Positions 54,665 through 64,000 of a stretch of DNA of 64,000 nucleotides are shown one piece after another. Positions within the stretch are counted from its first letter, which is position 1. Every line of letters starts with the position of its first letter. Origin of the DNA: Coccinella septempunctata (taxonomy: Eukaryota > Arthropoda > Insecta > Coleoptera > Coccinellidae); NCBI RefSeq assembly GCF_907165205.1, contig NC_058197.1, forward strand, positions 14,872,266-14,936,265, given 5' to 3'. Both the position numbers and the translations under genes were made by a program. Under the pieces are notes generated by a model. It saw nothing but the letters and a program-made list of their open reading frames with translations, made no database searches and was not told the origin of the DNA.

Positions 54665-55600
54665 TCATCAGATGAGAAGTTTCGAATGAAATTCGTACGG
54701 AGTGAGCGTAAACGCGGCCCGTCCAATAAACGTCCGTCAATGCTTTCAGACGTGTAATAGAGGCCCTTTTATAAGTCACCAGAGTGGATCGGGACGGCAT
54801 GACGACCGGACTACCGACATGTGTGGATTGCGGACGCTGAAATCGTCCCTTTATACCGATACACAGAGAGGCGCAATAAATGTTTTCTATCTGTCTCAGC
54901 CCTCGTAATTGATTATTATGGACATTCGATTTCCGGCAAATGTATGCGGAAGACGGGGGTAGAATCCGGAGAATCTACATACCTCAGCGACGTGGATAAC
55001 GTCTTGGGGGGGTTTCGGAGATTGGCCGCCTGGATTCCGGAGCTATTAATTTGATTTCCGGCGATTTGCCGGGCCTCGTTTTCAATCGGATCCTGAGAGG
55101 GTATCGCCTTGATTCCTGTAGGATGATACGGGCAGGATTCGAGGGCTAGTCCGAGTGGAACTCGATGATTCAAACAAGTTCATCATGCAGACTCTCAATC
55201 TCGTTGAAACTATGTTTTTTGACGCTTCTTCTTTTACACACCATTGATCCACGGTACTCAGTCGGTGAATGTTCACCCAGTGGCCCTCGAAAGTGCAACA
55301 GTTCTCCTGTAGCTGACGGCGACCTTCTTCATATTCGATCTGCCGAATGCGAATTCGATAAGTTCAACAATCCGTTAAGTACCATTGTTCACGACCACAT
55401 CCACGAAATTAATTACGAACGGTTCACACGTACACGTGAGCCGGTAATTAGTATATATGAAAAATCGAGATTAGAACGGGCCGGATTGAATTCCGAAAAA
55501 ATTACAATAAAATCCGGATGTGTATCTAATTTACCGTCAGATCGCGCCGATAAACAGAAGTGGTATTAGTCGGTTTTACCTGGGCCAATTATGTAGGTTA
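54665..55600. other. Low-repeat, CpG-rich block 19 (longest)
   Basis: About 0.9 kb without repeat ends. It has homeodomain-like words (GAGCTATTAATTTGATTTCC near 55038 and CACGAAATTAATTACGAACG near 55402) and many CCGG and TCGG words. The 134-codon frame below lies inside it. Confidence 0.35.
55165..55569 (+). CDS. Possible small secreted protein, 134 aa (weak)
   Basis: An open frame from ATG 55165 to TAG 55567-55569. The N-terminus is signal-peptide-like: a short polar start, then K-L-C-F-L-T-L-L-L-L-H, with possible cleavage near S-V-G-E. After that come four cysteines (G-E-C, R-K-C, A-E-C and S-G-C) in a charged, hydrophilic chain. No family recognised. Against it: it lies in a CG-rich block where stops are rarer, no splice or promoter context was found, and an antisense frame overlaps the start. 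It could equally be a chance frame. Confidence 0.22.
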   Translation: MIQTSSSCRLSISLKLCFLTLLLLHTIDPRYSVGECSPSGPRKCNSSPVADGDLLHIRSAECEFDKFNNPLSTIVHDHIHEINYERFTRTREPVISIYEKSRLERAGLNSEKITIKSGCVSNLPSDRADKQKWY

Positions 55601-55748
55601 TCTATATGGGAATAATAATTTGATCGTATGTGTGGTGAGTCATTATTCGGATTAATTTTTCGATAGGAGATCGTTGATTGATGATTGGAAACAGTGGCGT
55701 AGGTTGAAAGTCCTATATGGAACGATTTTCAATCGATGAACGCATCTA

Positions 55749-56694
55749 CAGGGTGATTTAAACAGTTTATTCTTGAGGTCAAAAGAAACACTTTTTTTCT
55801 TTACCATTTTTCCCGAATCGGCTCGGTTTAAAAGATACAGAGCGGGTTTACAGAGCGGGTTTCATGAAACTTTGATTGTCCGATCAACGATTTGACTGTC
55901 ACTCAATTTCTAAAACTAAATCACTGAAATCTTTTCATTTCTGAATATATTGAAGAAGTACCAATTGAGAATAATTGAATGGACGTATGAACATCATAAT
56001 TTATATAGCGAAAATGATATTCTGAATGATCATGACTGAATTATCGATTGAAAACAAAATTCTTCAATCAAGCGTTGATTTCCCGATCAAGCTTTATGAA
56101 ACTCGGGGACAGGCTATTGAAAAACCTTAAAAAAAATATTTTTAGTTCTATCTCACAAACGGTTTTATCGAATGAGCTGAATTTCGGAATATAGTTTTTC
56201 ATTGATTTGATGAATCTTTTTAGGACACAAGATATCACCCACGTCTTCCAGTTTTCTCATTATGGCCGTTACATACCATAAAAATACCAAAAATTCAAAG
56301 AGTGCAACTCTTGAAACTCAGTTGGACAATATCAAATGAATATTTGAACGTTTTGTAACATAAAAGTATTCCTCAGAATTTCTCGTATAATGCGACGTTT
56401 TCGAGTAATTTGATGTTCAAAAATCAAAAAGTATCTGCAAAATTTGGAAAATTAGGTACTCTGGCTGAATACAATTCTGTTCAAAAGATCCACAGATGTG
56501 TAGTGTCACAGATTTAGCTAGTTATTCTGAGGATAATTGTTTTTCCAAGGGTGGCACAGCTCATTATGAAAACTTAAAATGGCTATATATTTTTATCAGG
56601 GCCGAATCTGAAAAAATGATATAGGAAAAGAGTGTTTCTTTTGACCCCAAGAATTTATTGTTGAAATATTTGTACGAGTCAAAGACTCACCCAG
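55749..56694 (+). repeat. MITE family A, copy A9, carrying a D element
   Basis: TA-CAGGGTGATTTAAACAGTTT at the left (short deletion) and 'gtcaaagactcacCCAG-TA' at the right. The outer A sequence is split after 'aaaagatacag' by MITE D and resumes at 'gacaggctattgaaaaacc'. Confidence 0.82.
55856..56105. repeat. MITE family D, copy D3, nested in A9
   Basis: Starts CGGGTTTCATGAAACTTTG and ends 'gatcaagctttatgaaactcg'. Just before it is a short duplicated word, 'cagagcgggttta cagagcgggtttc'. It lies at the same internal point of family A as D1 does. Confidence 0.78.
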
Positions 56695-57014
56695 TATACA
56701 ATGTTGGGATAATAGAACCAAGTAAATATCCAGCCATTGCTCACTTATGTGAAGGTCTCTTATCTCGTGGTTTCAAAATCCGAAAATGGATCAGGTAGAG
56801 TTTTGGATATAAGGGGTGATTAAGGAGTTTCTGTTGAGAATACAGATGTTGGCAACTTTTGATTGAGATATTGATTTGAATCAAGTTTTTTGTTGCAGAT
56901 TTGTAATTAACACCAAGATCTCATACGATAGTGAAAAAAGATGGGAAAGATTTACAGGCGCGTATTGAGGAAAATTGGATTGTGTTTTTCAGTTGAAACT
57001 GTTCACCGCGTATA
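56695..57014. other. Unassigned sequence
   Basis: No repeat pair or gene seen. Confidence 0.3.
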
Positions 57015-57190
57015 CAAGGTGTGTTTAAAGGTGAAGCTTTTTTTGACAGAAGGTAGAACTGGCCAAAATAAAACGAAATCTTAGGGGTTGTAGCTCAACC
57101 ATCTGGAATATTCGATGTAGAGAGTAAAATGACTCATTTCAATGACTTCCAACTTCTGTCAAACAAAGCCCTACCTTTGAAAACACCCTG
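57015..57190. repeat. Short TA-adjacent MITE N
   Basis: The left CAAGGTGTGTTTAAAGGTGA and right inverted 'acctttgaaaacaccctg' bracket 176 bp. Inner arms pair 'tttttttgacagaagg' with 'cttctgtcaaacaaa'. A worn copy starts near 6773. Confidence 0.7.
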
Positions 57191-57739
57191 AATGCATTTC
57201 AACAACAAATTCATTGGGGCGAGAGCTGTATAGATGGGTCCTTCTTTAACAATAATTTCAAACTCGGCAAGGCAAAGAGAAAAAAGTTATGATAGGATAA
57301 GTTTCGGCCAATTGATTTCTGAATGAATCGATCTAATACGACTCTGTTAATAAAGTGTCTTTTATGCAGGATTAAACTCAATGAATTTGCTCTCGAAAAT
57401 GCATATAGGGGGTGATCATTTCCAACTAAAAAAATCCAATTTTTCCCAATCCATTCATTTACTGACGTATGAGCTCTAAGTGTTGACAACGTATACATAA
57501 AATTTCATTGAAACATAGCAACGCTACCAGAATCCCTACTTGGCATCATTATTTTGTAACTATAACTATCAGCAAACTTAAGGAAAAACAGAGACATGGA
57601 AACCTTCAGACGACAAATTAAAATCTGGATTAAGGAGAGTTCAAAAATTGGTTAGAACAAGTCCTTCAATCAAAATCACCATATTTGAGAGATTTTTTGA
57701 AAAATAATTCGTGAAAATATTTGAGTTACACGTCCATAT
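57191..57739. other. Unassigned AT-rich sequence
   Basis: The 95-codon minus frame at 57211-57498 has no motif. No repeat ends seen. Confidence 0.3.
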
Positions 57740-58170
57740 GATACCCACGCCACTGCTACAGAAAATAGCCATCGAAACGTCACATTTCCATTTAATCGTT
57801 ATGATAATCATGTGAAAGAACGGATAAACGTTGCTCCGAAGTAATATTTCGATAATATCTGAACTCGAACAGTCCGAAACAATGGACTAATAATTCCTTC
57901 TCGGCAAGATTAGATACCGGGGAAAAATCATCCGCCCGGTTGATTCGGAACAACTCTTGAAAGACGCGGATGAACTTCCTAATGTTTTAATTAGACGTAC
58001 AGGACTCGCGCATCTAATCGCAATATGCAAACGAGAAGACACGTACGGTCTGAGGCTTGCTCGATAAAATTTGGTTTCCTAATGAATACAACGTTTTAAA
58101 TGACTCGAATATCGAGCAACGATGCATCGATATCGCCTTAAATTTGATTAATTCATGAGGTCGAAATGTT
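57740..58170. other. Low-repeat block 20 with POU/homeodomain-like sites
   Basis: TTAATTAG at 57987-57994, ATATGCAAA (octamer-like) at 58023-58031, CATCTAATCGC just before it, and TTGATTAATTCATG near 58145. This is the densest cluster of such words in the window. Candidate enhancer, by motif only. Confidence 0.38.
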
Positions 58171-58794
58171 TCGTGTTAAACTGGCCGAGACCCGGAGAAA
58201 CTATGTACAGAGTGTCCGCCAGAAAAAGACCGTTATGCAAAACTATAGAAGCCACCGAGAACTTTTTCAGAGTAAAAGTGGTTCTGGATAAATCAGCCTA
58301 CAGCCTACATAAAAAGATCCTTTTTTTAATGGAGCATCCTATATTTCATTCGACATTTGAATAGAGCTTAAAATATTTGTATTAAGAGTCGAAGACTCAC
58401 TTTGTATATTATATTCTTTTGAAATAGAGTGATACAAATTTTTACAATCCAAAAACAATGAAGCAAGTGTAAACAAAAGGCCACAAAAGACAGAACCTAG
58501 AACCAGTTCCTTCGTTCCAGGTTCCAGCTCTCAGTGTAAGCGGAGGAAGAATGTCAACGGGGTACCATACATGAAAATTGAAAACAGAGATAAAACCTCA
58601 GTAAAAACCCTCTGAAATTATCATATTGAAAGACATCTTCTTCATAGGACGAAATCCAAAAACTTCTCCCCTTTTTTTTACCATGATGGTTGACTTGAGT
58701 GAGAATGATTTGAAAACAAAATGAAAGGAAAAACGGGTGGGGTATTGAATTTTATATTACCTAATCATTGAAACATTTTGAAATTTGTAACCCA
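58171..58794. repeat. H-type and A-type repeat fragments
   Basis: 'gtacagagtgtccgccagaa' at 58205 is a third copy of the repeat H end. 'agtcgaagactcactttgta' near 58388 is a family A right end. The rest is unassigned. Confidence 0.55.
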
Positions 58795-59131
58795 TCTCAA
58801 AAAGATATGGGCCACCAATTGCCCATAGTTTCTTTTTCTGTGCCACACTCACATCTCGGACTATAAACAACATTCCATCTAAAGAGCATGCTATTACACC
58901 GACCATGACCAGTTCTAAGTCGATTTAGCTTATACACCAAATTTTTCCAGGAAGATCAAAACCAAGGACTTTATTCGAAGGATCAATAATAAAACCTCTA
59001 CTGAAGATGTTACACGAATTCCATTCTGATTGCCGAAATTCTTTGTGACTATTAATCGAATGAAGGAAATCATTAGTCCATAAAGGCTGACGAGATTTCA
59101 ATCTGGCACTTGAAGAATCTGGTATATGCAT
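58795..59131 (-). pseudogene. LINE C-terminal tail fragment
   Basis: The minus-strand frame has G-F-I-I-D-P-S-N-K-V-L-G-F-D-L-P and then, after one stop, L-N-R-L-R-T-G-H-G-R-C and P-R-C-E-C-G-T-E-K-E-T. The string F-D-L-P...L-N-R-x-R-T-G-H-G-R-C...C-x-C-G is typical of the C-terminal region of several arthropod LINE polyproteins. It is 5' truncated. Clade unresolved. Confidence 0.7.
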
Positions 59132-59399
59132 GATAAAATTGGGAATAAATTTGGGAATTTATTCCAAGACTTCGAGACTGCCAGCTGTCAGAGAATACGA
59201 GGTGGAACGATGTTTGAAAGAACATGTAAGAGGTGTGAATTTGATGGTTCCAGTAAAAATCCTCATAGAATCATTGAATTGCTCAACGTTAGCAGTTCAG
59301 AGAGTCCCACCAACATCCAAAATCGATACGCCCAAGTATAGATCTTCGAAGATCAAATTTTTATTCCTAGGATCGAAACAAAAGCCACTATAACTCATG
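59132..59399. other. Unassigned, possibly LINE-derived
   Basis: Short frames on both strands. It adjoins the LINE tail upstream on its coding strand, so it could be a further decayed part of the same element. No motif found. Confidence 0.25.
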
Positions 59400-59822
59400 C
59401 CAGGCAGTTTCTGCCCACCTGTTAGACCCCTAGTCGACCCCCCTCTACCCCACGCACCCCACCTGTTGTCATTCATGCCGAAATTATACCGATCAGGTCC
59501 ATTCAACTCCGATATTTATTGGTATACTATTCGGGGCACTTTTTATTCACCCCTGGCTGCGCGGGGATAGTGGATTATCGTTTCTCACGAGGTCCTTTCT
59601 CTTACTTCTTTATGGAATTTCATTTTTGTCAAACCGGTGGATCTATTCTTTGACTTTCGTCGCTGGTTCACGCGAGATATTTTTTTCTTAGGGGGGTTGC
59701 ACACCGGTTATCTTTCACCACCCGCGATCGAGATTTTTTTAGAGTGGTTGGAATCTGGGATTTCACGACTGTTGCTGGCTAATACTGAAACACTGTTAAG
59801 GAAGAAAGAACGCATGAAATGA
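59400..59822. other. Low-repeat, CpG-rich block 21
   Basis: C-rich left edge (CCCCCCTCTACCCCACGC-like near 59439), CTGCGCGGGG near 59557, then CG and T-rich sequence. The 61-codon frame at 59637-59822 is unrecognised. Confidence 0.3.
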
Positions 59823-59825
59823 ATA

Positions 59826-60662
59826 CAGGGTGATTCACCACAATGGTCTATTAAACCAAAATTTGAAGGAGTAGTGCGCCTTGAAGTTCATTTTAGCCAT
59901 CAGTCCTTAGAATATTTCTTGGTCATTGTTGAGTACAGGTTGAATATGTGACTAGTACCAAAATTTCAATAGTAGATTCCTGAGGTCAAAAGAAACACTT
60001 TTTTCCTATACCATTTTTTACAATTCGGCCCTGATAAAAAGGAGTAGCCTTTTGAAGTTTTCTCAAAAAGCAGTACCACCTCTAGAGAAACGAAATTACC
60101 TTCAGAATAATAAGCTAAATCTGTGACACTACACATCTGTTGGTCTTTTAAACAGAGTTGTATTCAGCCAAAGTAGCCAATTCTTCAAATTCCACAGATA
60201 CGTTTAAATTTTTGAACATCAAAGAACTCGAAAACGGCGCATTATACGAGAAAATATGAAGAATACTTTTATTTTACAAAATATTCATTAGATAGCGTCC
60301 AACTTAGTTCCAAAAGTTGGATTCTTTGAATTTTTGGTATATTTATGGTACGTAATGGTTATAATGAGAAAACTTGAAGACGTGGGTGATGTCTTGTGTT
60401 CGAAAAAGATTCAACAAATAAATGAAAAATTATATTTAGAAATTTATTCGATTCGATTGAACCGTTTATGGGATAGAACTAAAAATAACATTTTTTTATG
60501 GTATATTTCAAACAGAGCTGACTCGTAGAAGATGGTTTGTTGATCTCAAGAATCTACTGTTGAAATTTTTGTTGAAGAGAGATAGTTCATTGTCGAATAA
60601 CCCAAGACGCAAATTCTCACCACAATATCATGGTTTGTTCTTCCTAAACGTGAATCACCGTG
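59826..60662. repeat. Outer MITE hosting family A copy A10
   Basis: TA-CAGGGTGATTCACCACAATG at the left and 'gtgaatcaCCGTG-TA' at the right are inverted ends. The inner pair 'ccacaatggtct' and 'ccacaatatcatgg' is weaker. Family A copy A10 fills most of the interior. Confidence 0.5.
59936..60575 (-). repeat. MITE family A, copy A10
   Basis: Reverse orientation: 'cctgaggtcaaaagaaacac' then 'cacctctagagaaacgaaat', 'ctacacatctgttgg', 'ggtacgtaatggttataatg' and 'gacgtgggtgatg'. Both outer ends are worn. Confidence 0.78.
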
Positions 60663-60989
60663 TACCTTCGTCATTCACCATTTTATAACAGAAGGCCTGA
60701 AAGAGTCGTTTATTATTTTGAATTAACGAACTTTTCATAACTAGGGAGTTTATCTTGTACGCGCCATGTGAGATTGGATGTAGTAGAGCTTTTCAAATGG
60801 CATCCCCAACTTTATGTACCAAAACTGGATAGACCTTTTTTGATGAGTATCCAAGATGACCTACTTGGAGCTTTTTCGAAGTTTGATCCAAATCGCTACT
60901 TTTTAGTCGACATAGAATTGAAATGAACAGACAACAGGCGATACGCCTTCTTAAAGACCAAGAAGTATTCAAGAACATAGAAAGTTCGC
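60663..60989. other. Unassigned sequence
   Basis: No repeat ends or gene recognised. Confidence 0.3.
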
Positions 60990-61335
60990 TTCACCCAATA
61001 TTACGCAGTGTGCTCCGGCCCTTAATAGCGAACAGATCGCATCTTTTCACGGTTTTTTTTTTATATCGATTCGAATCGGTTCCGAGGTAGCATTGTGTAA
61101 GGATCTCGTGAATTGTGACACTTCGTCGGTGAGTCGATCCGAACGTGGCCTACGTCGTATTTTCGGCTATTCGGATTTAACGATTGGATGGGTTTCCCAT
61201 TTTGTTCGAGAGTTCGATGTGGGCAAGGATCGGGAATGAGCGGATTATCGAGGACGTTTTGTGATCGTTTCGGCCGAAGCCTCATCTAGGGGGTGATATA
61301 TGCCTTAGGAAAGTGGGTGGATACTTATATTATCG
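60990..61335. other. Low-repeat, CpG-rich block 22
   Basis: CG-rich, with ATATCGATTCGAATCGG near 61062 and repeated CGGATT words. Bordered on the right by the 5' truncation point of a jockey element. Candidate regulatory block. Confidence 0.3.
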
Positions 61336-61356
61336 AAATATATAAAATATTTATAC

Positions 61357-62100
61357 ATTCACGATATTCCGAAGAATCCAAGAACCATGCTAACGTTATA
61401 TGCTGACGACACAGGCATAACAACTAGACACCGAAACCCAGAAGTAATAGAACGAGTTCTACAAGAGACGATTGACGAAACAAATGACTGGTGCATAAAG
61501 TGGAAAATCAAGCTCAATGGACAAAAGAGCCAAGCAATATTATTACAGAAGAGAAGACTGCGACCCACAACGAAACTGGAAGTTGACGGCGAAGAAATCG
61601 ACTGAAAAAATGAAGCCAAATATTTAGGAATAACGCTTGACAAAGGACTTACTTGGAAAAGTCATATCAAACAAGCAATCGACGAAACGAAAGCAGCGAT
61701 GAATAGACTTTACTCTTTAATAGGAAGAAGAAGCCACATGTCGAAATGAACAAAATTGAAGATAATCAAAGCCGTTGCTATGCCTCAACTGACTTATGGA
61801 TCAGTTGCCTGGGGTTTCGCGGCAAAGAGCCATATCAAAAGAATTCAGGCCACTGAAAACAAGCTGCTACGATGTGCAATAGATGCACCTTGGTTTGTCA
61901 GGAATAGACAGATTTATAAGGACCTAAAATGGGAAACCATAACGGAATTCATGAACATGAAAGCAGAGAAATTATTCGAAACAGCGAAAAACCATCCGAA
62001 TCAAGAACTCAGGAGACTAGTGGACTACGACCCAGAGGAAGACAAAAGGAGAATGCGAATTTACCGAAGTAGACCAAGAAATCAATTAAAAACAGATTAA
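61357..62100 (+). pseudogene. Jockey-type LINE reverse transcriptase, remnant 2
   Basis: About 245 residues covering the catalytic and C-terminal region: D-I-P-K-N-P, L-Y-A-D-D (61396-61410, catalytic aspartates), then W-C-I-K-W-K-I-K-L-N-G, Y-L-G-I-T-L-D, P-Q-L-T-Y-G-S-V-A-W-G and I-Q-A-T-E-N-K-L-L to TAA. Two in-frame stops (TGA at 61603-61605 and 61747-61749) kill it. Same family as remnants 1 and 3. 5' truncated. Confidence 0.9.
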
Positions 62101-62374
62101 AATAACAACAGAAACTTATTGAAAAATTCAATAAAGTGTTAATCCAATAGAGGATAAACACATAAATCCCAGCACGATAGTGTGCGAGAAGAAAACCGAC
62201 TAAGAGATGAACAGTTTATAGGCAAATGCCCGGAACCAAAATTCAAGAAGCAGTTAAGGGTTTTTAGTGGGTCTCGAGCTCAGGAGAGTGAGAAACCCCA
62301 CACTTGTTACCCGTCGGGAGAGGGTGGTTCGTCTGATTTGCAGATTTTTCCCTGCTACACCAATAAAAAAACCA
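62101..62374 (+). mobile_element. 3' UTR and A-rich tail of jockey remnant 2
   Basis: Shares 'gcagttaagggtttttagtg' and 'cgggagagggtggttcgtc' with the other jockey copies and ends 'ctgctacaccaataaaaaaa'. Confidence 0.85.
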
Positions 62375-62744
62375 AGTAGGTATTTCGAATTCGTAAGGAA
62401 ACTGCAGTTTTCTACCTCTACCTGAAGAGAGAAATACTCGAAAACATTAGACAAAACTGTAGATACAATTTGGCAGAAAACGCTGGATATAAGTCTCTAG
62501 ATTGTTATTTCTTGATTGAATTATAAAGCACAAAGGAATCCTCTCTTTCATTTTGTTGGCTTCTATGTATTCTACTTCGCAATTTTCCATGACAATTCTG
62601 CATAAAGGTGGCTAAGTTTCACTGATATAGTCTCTCATAATTCACAAGTAGTTGGGTATTGACTATTTGGTATTTGACTTCAAATAACCCAATAAAGTGA
62701 AATCTGATGGGGCTAAATCACACGATCGAACGAAATTGTATTTA
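62375..62744. other. Unassigned sequence
   Basis: AT-rich, no gene or repeat boundary seen. Confidence 0.3.
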
Positions 62745-63210
62745 ATACAATCAAACTTTAACGCAGTAAATTCAAGCCAAGATCACCCCGAACAGGCCAC
62801 GATCGTGACCTGGAACGCGTCATCGTTGTGTATCGACGACCGATGATGTTCAGACGACCGTGAAAGGATCCCTCTCTCAGGATTCTGCGGTACGCCCGGA
62901 ATGTCTGGCTTTGGTAAATAACCGATCGACGTTTACATTACCCCTATTTATCTTTAACTTCATTGGGAAAACCCCCGCATCGCACACGGTGCGGGGTTTC
63001 CGAGCGCGGTCCTCCGAGGAATGCATGGGTGGGTATGTTCACAGTATAGACACCAACCAGTAGTTGCACTCTAGATCAAATGAACTGAATTATTTACTCC
63101 TCCGAGAACACGCGCATCATTTCGGCGCGCATGAGAAAATGCGCGGCAATTTTAAAGGGAATTATTTTACGAGAAGAATTATGAGCATTGAGGCGAATGT
63201 AAAAATAATA
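62745..63210. other. Low-repeat, CpG-rich block 23
   Basis: Contains GACCGATGATGTTCAGACG near 62839, CCCTATTTATCTTTAAC near 62942 and GCACACGGTGCGGGG near 62981. The 67-70-codon frames are unrecognised. Candidate regulatory block. Confidence 0.3.
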
Positions 63211-64000
63211 TTATTTGATAATTATCACTTCTCAAGTATTATTTCGAAATTTTTCATGATTTTCTATTTGAAATGATTATCGTCAGGGGAAACTGATGCA
63301 TTTTTAGTGCATATGTCCTAAAGTGAATGCGATTGTTGTGAATCAGTGTTTTTTCAGATAATTTTATGTTAATTCTCGGCTAGAAAGGTTTTTTCCTTTA
63401 GTTTCAGAGGATTCATTTTTCTAGATTTCTTATTTCCATGGTAATCAACCACCTTCTGTCACAAAGCTGCTGTGATCTGTATTCAATATAGAGCCTTTAG
63501 GTTCATCTACTGAATAGGTAATGCATATTTTGAAAATGTGCGAAGGTTTGCTCTGAAAAGTAATTAACTTGTTCATTTAGTTCATTGTTGAAACTGCTGT
63601 GACAACACATGAAAAAACTATACTGTGTTCACTATAAATTAGAATGTTATCGTCTACTTACAATATGAAGTCAACATATTCTAGACTGATGAAATGAAAA
63701 TGCAGAATGAAAAGTTCAAAATAATGAATAAAATTTTATTAATACATACATATAATACAAAAAACACGAGAAACAAATAATATATCTATAAATGTAAAAT
63801 TTTTATAATTTTTTTTTCTTTTTTGTTTGTTTTTTGTGCAATGAAGTTTCTATTGCAAAATTTAAGTGTGTAAAAAATTCTTAATCTAACATACAAACTT
63901 AATAAGTAATTCCAAGGAAATTTCTCACAAGGATTGGTGAAATCCAATAATTTGATCCAATGAGATATTGTAAAATAAATGGGTTTTTATTGACATCTCG
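63211..64000. other. AT-rich right edge, unassigned
   Basis: Very AT-rich beyond 63700, with T-runs near 63810-63835 and TTTATT (63735), which read on the minus strand is AATAAA. It could be the 3' end of a minus-strand transcript lying beyond the window, but nothing else supports that. Confidence 0.25.

Noticed and set aside
63700..64000. 3' UTR of a minus-strand gene beyond the right edge
   Set aside because: Only a TTTATT word and AT richness support it. That is not enough to call a transcript end.

Overview
This 64 kb window is eukaryotic nuclear DNA, almost certainly from an insect. Coleoptera is my best guess, but that is inference. The evidence is an AT-rich, heavily repeated background, many TA-flanked foldback MITEs ending in CAGGGTG, decayed jockey-type and other LINEs, GT...AG splice-like signals and one intronless tRNA gene. 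I see no convincing host protein-coding gene. Most open frames are chance frames in repeats or the remains of LINE reverse transcriptases. All coordinates were read by eye and may be off by a few bases.

Layout. 1-13 kb: MITE families A, B, C, D, F, L, O and others, alternating with short CpG-richer blocks. 13.6-17.3 kb: a 1.26 kb foldback (family B), a second palindrome (K), and a 983 bp palindrome containing three concentric element ends. 18-21.6 kb: further MITEs, with A and E joined end to end. 22.1-28.2 kb: the most unusual region, a minus-strand tandem array of about seven units. Each unit holds two short exon-like blocks with good splice signals (E1 and E2), and two neighbouring units carry a 509 bp palindrome in the longer intron. 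28.4-35.4 kb: a perfect hairpin, a TCF-motif block, and a 3.4 kb inverted duplication of MITEs around a GC-rich block, followed by a MITE-ended element with an apparently captured internal segment. 37.3-38.75 kb: a three-copy tandem repeat ending in a D MITE. 40.0 kb: tRNA-Arg(TCG). 42-46.3 kb: LINE remnants on both strands. 46.8-48.5 kb: a roughly 20 bp minisatellite with higher-order organisation. 49.06-51.32 kb: a 494 bp satellite. 52.7-54.7 and 58.8-62.4 kb: more LINE remnants. The right end is AT-rich and unassigned.

About twenty-three blocks of roughly 300-900 bp have little visible repeat content. They are richer in CG dinucleotides than the repeats around them and carry plausible homeodomain, TCF, forkhead, MEF2-like and E-box sites. 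They recur every 2-3 kb and look like conserved non-coding elements in a regulatory desert or a very large intron. That reading needs comparative data, which I cannot run.

The autonomous activities visible are retrotransposon reverse transcriptases, all broken. The MITEs carry no transposase. Their TA target and CAGGG ends suggest mobilisation in trans by a Tc1/mariner-type transposase (inference).
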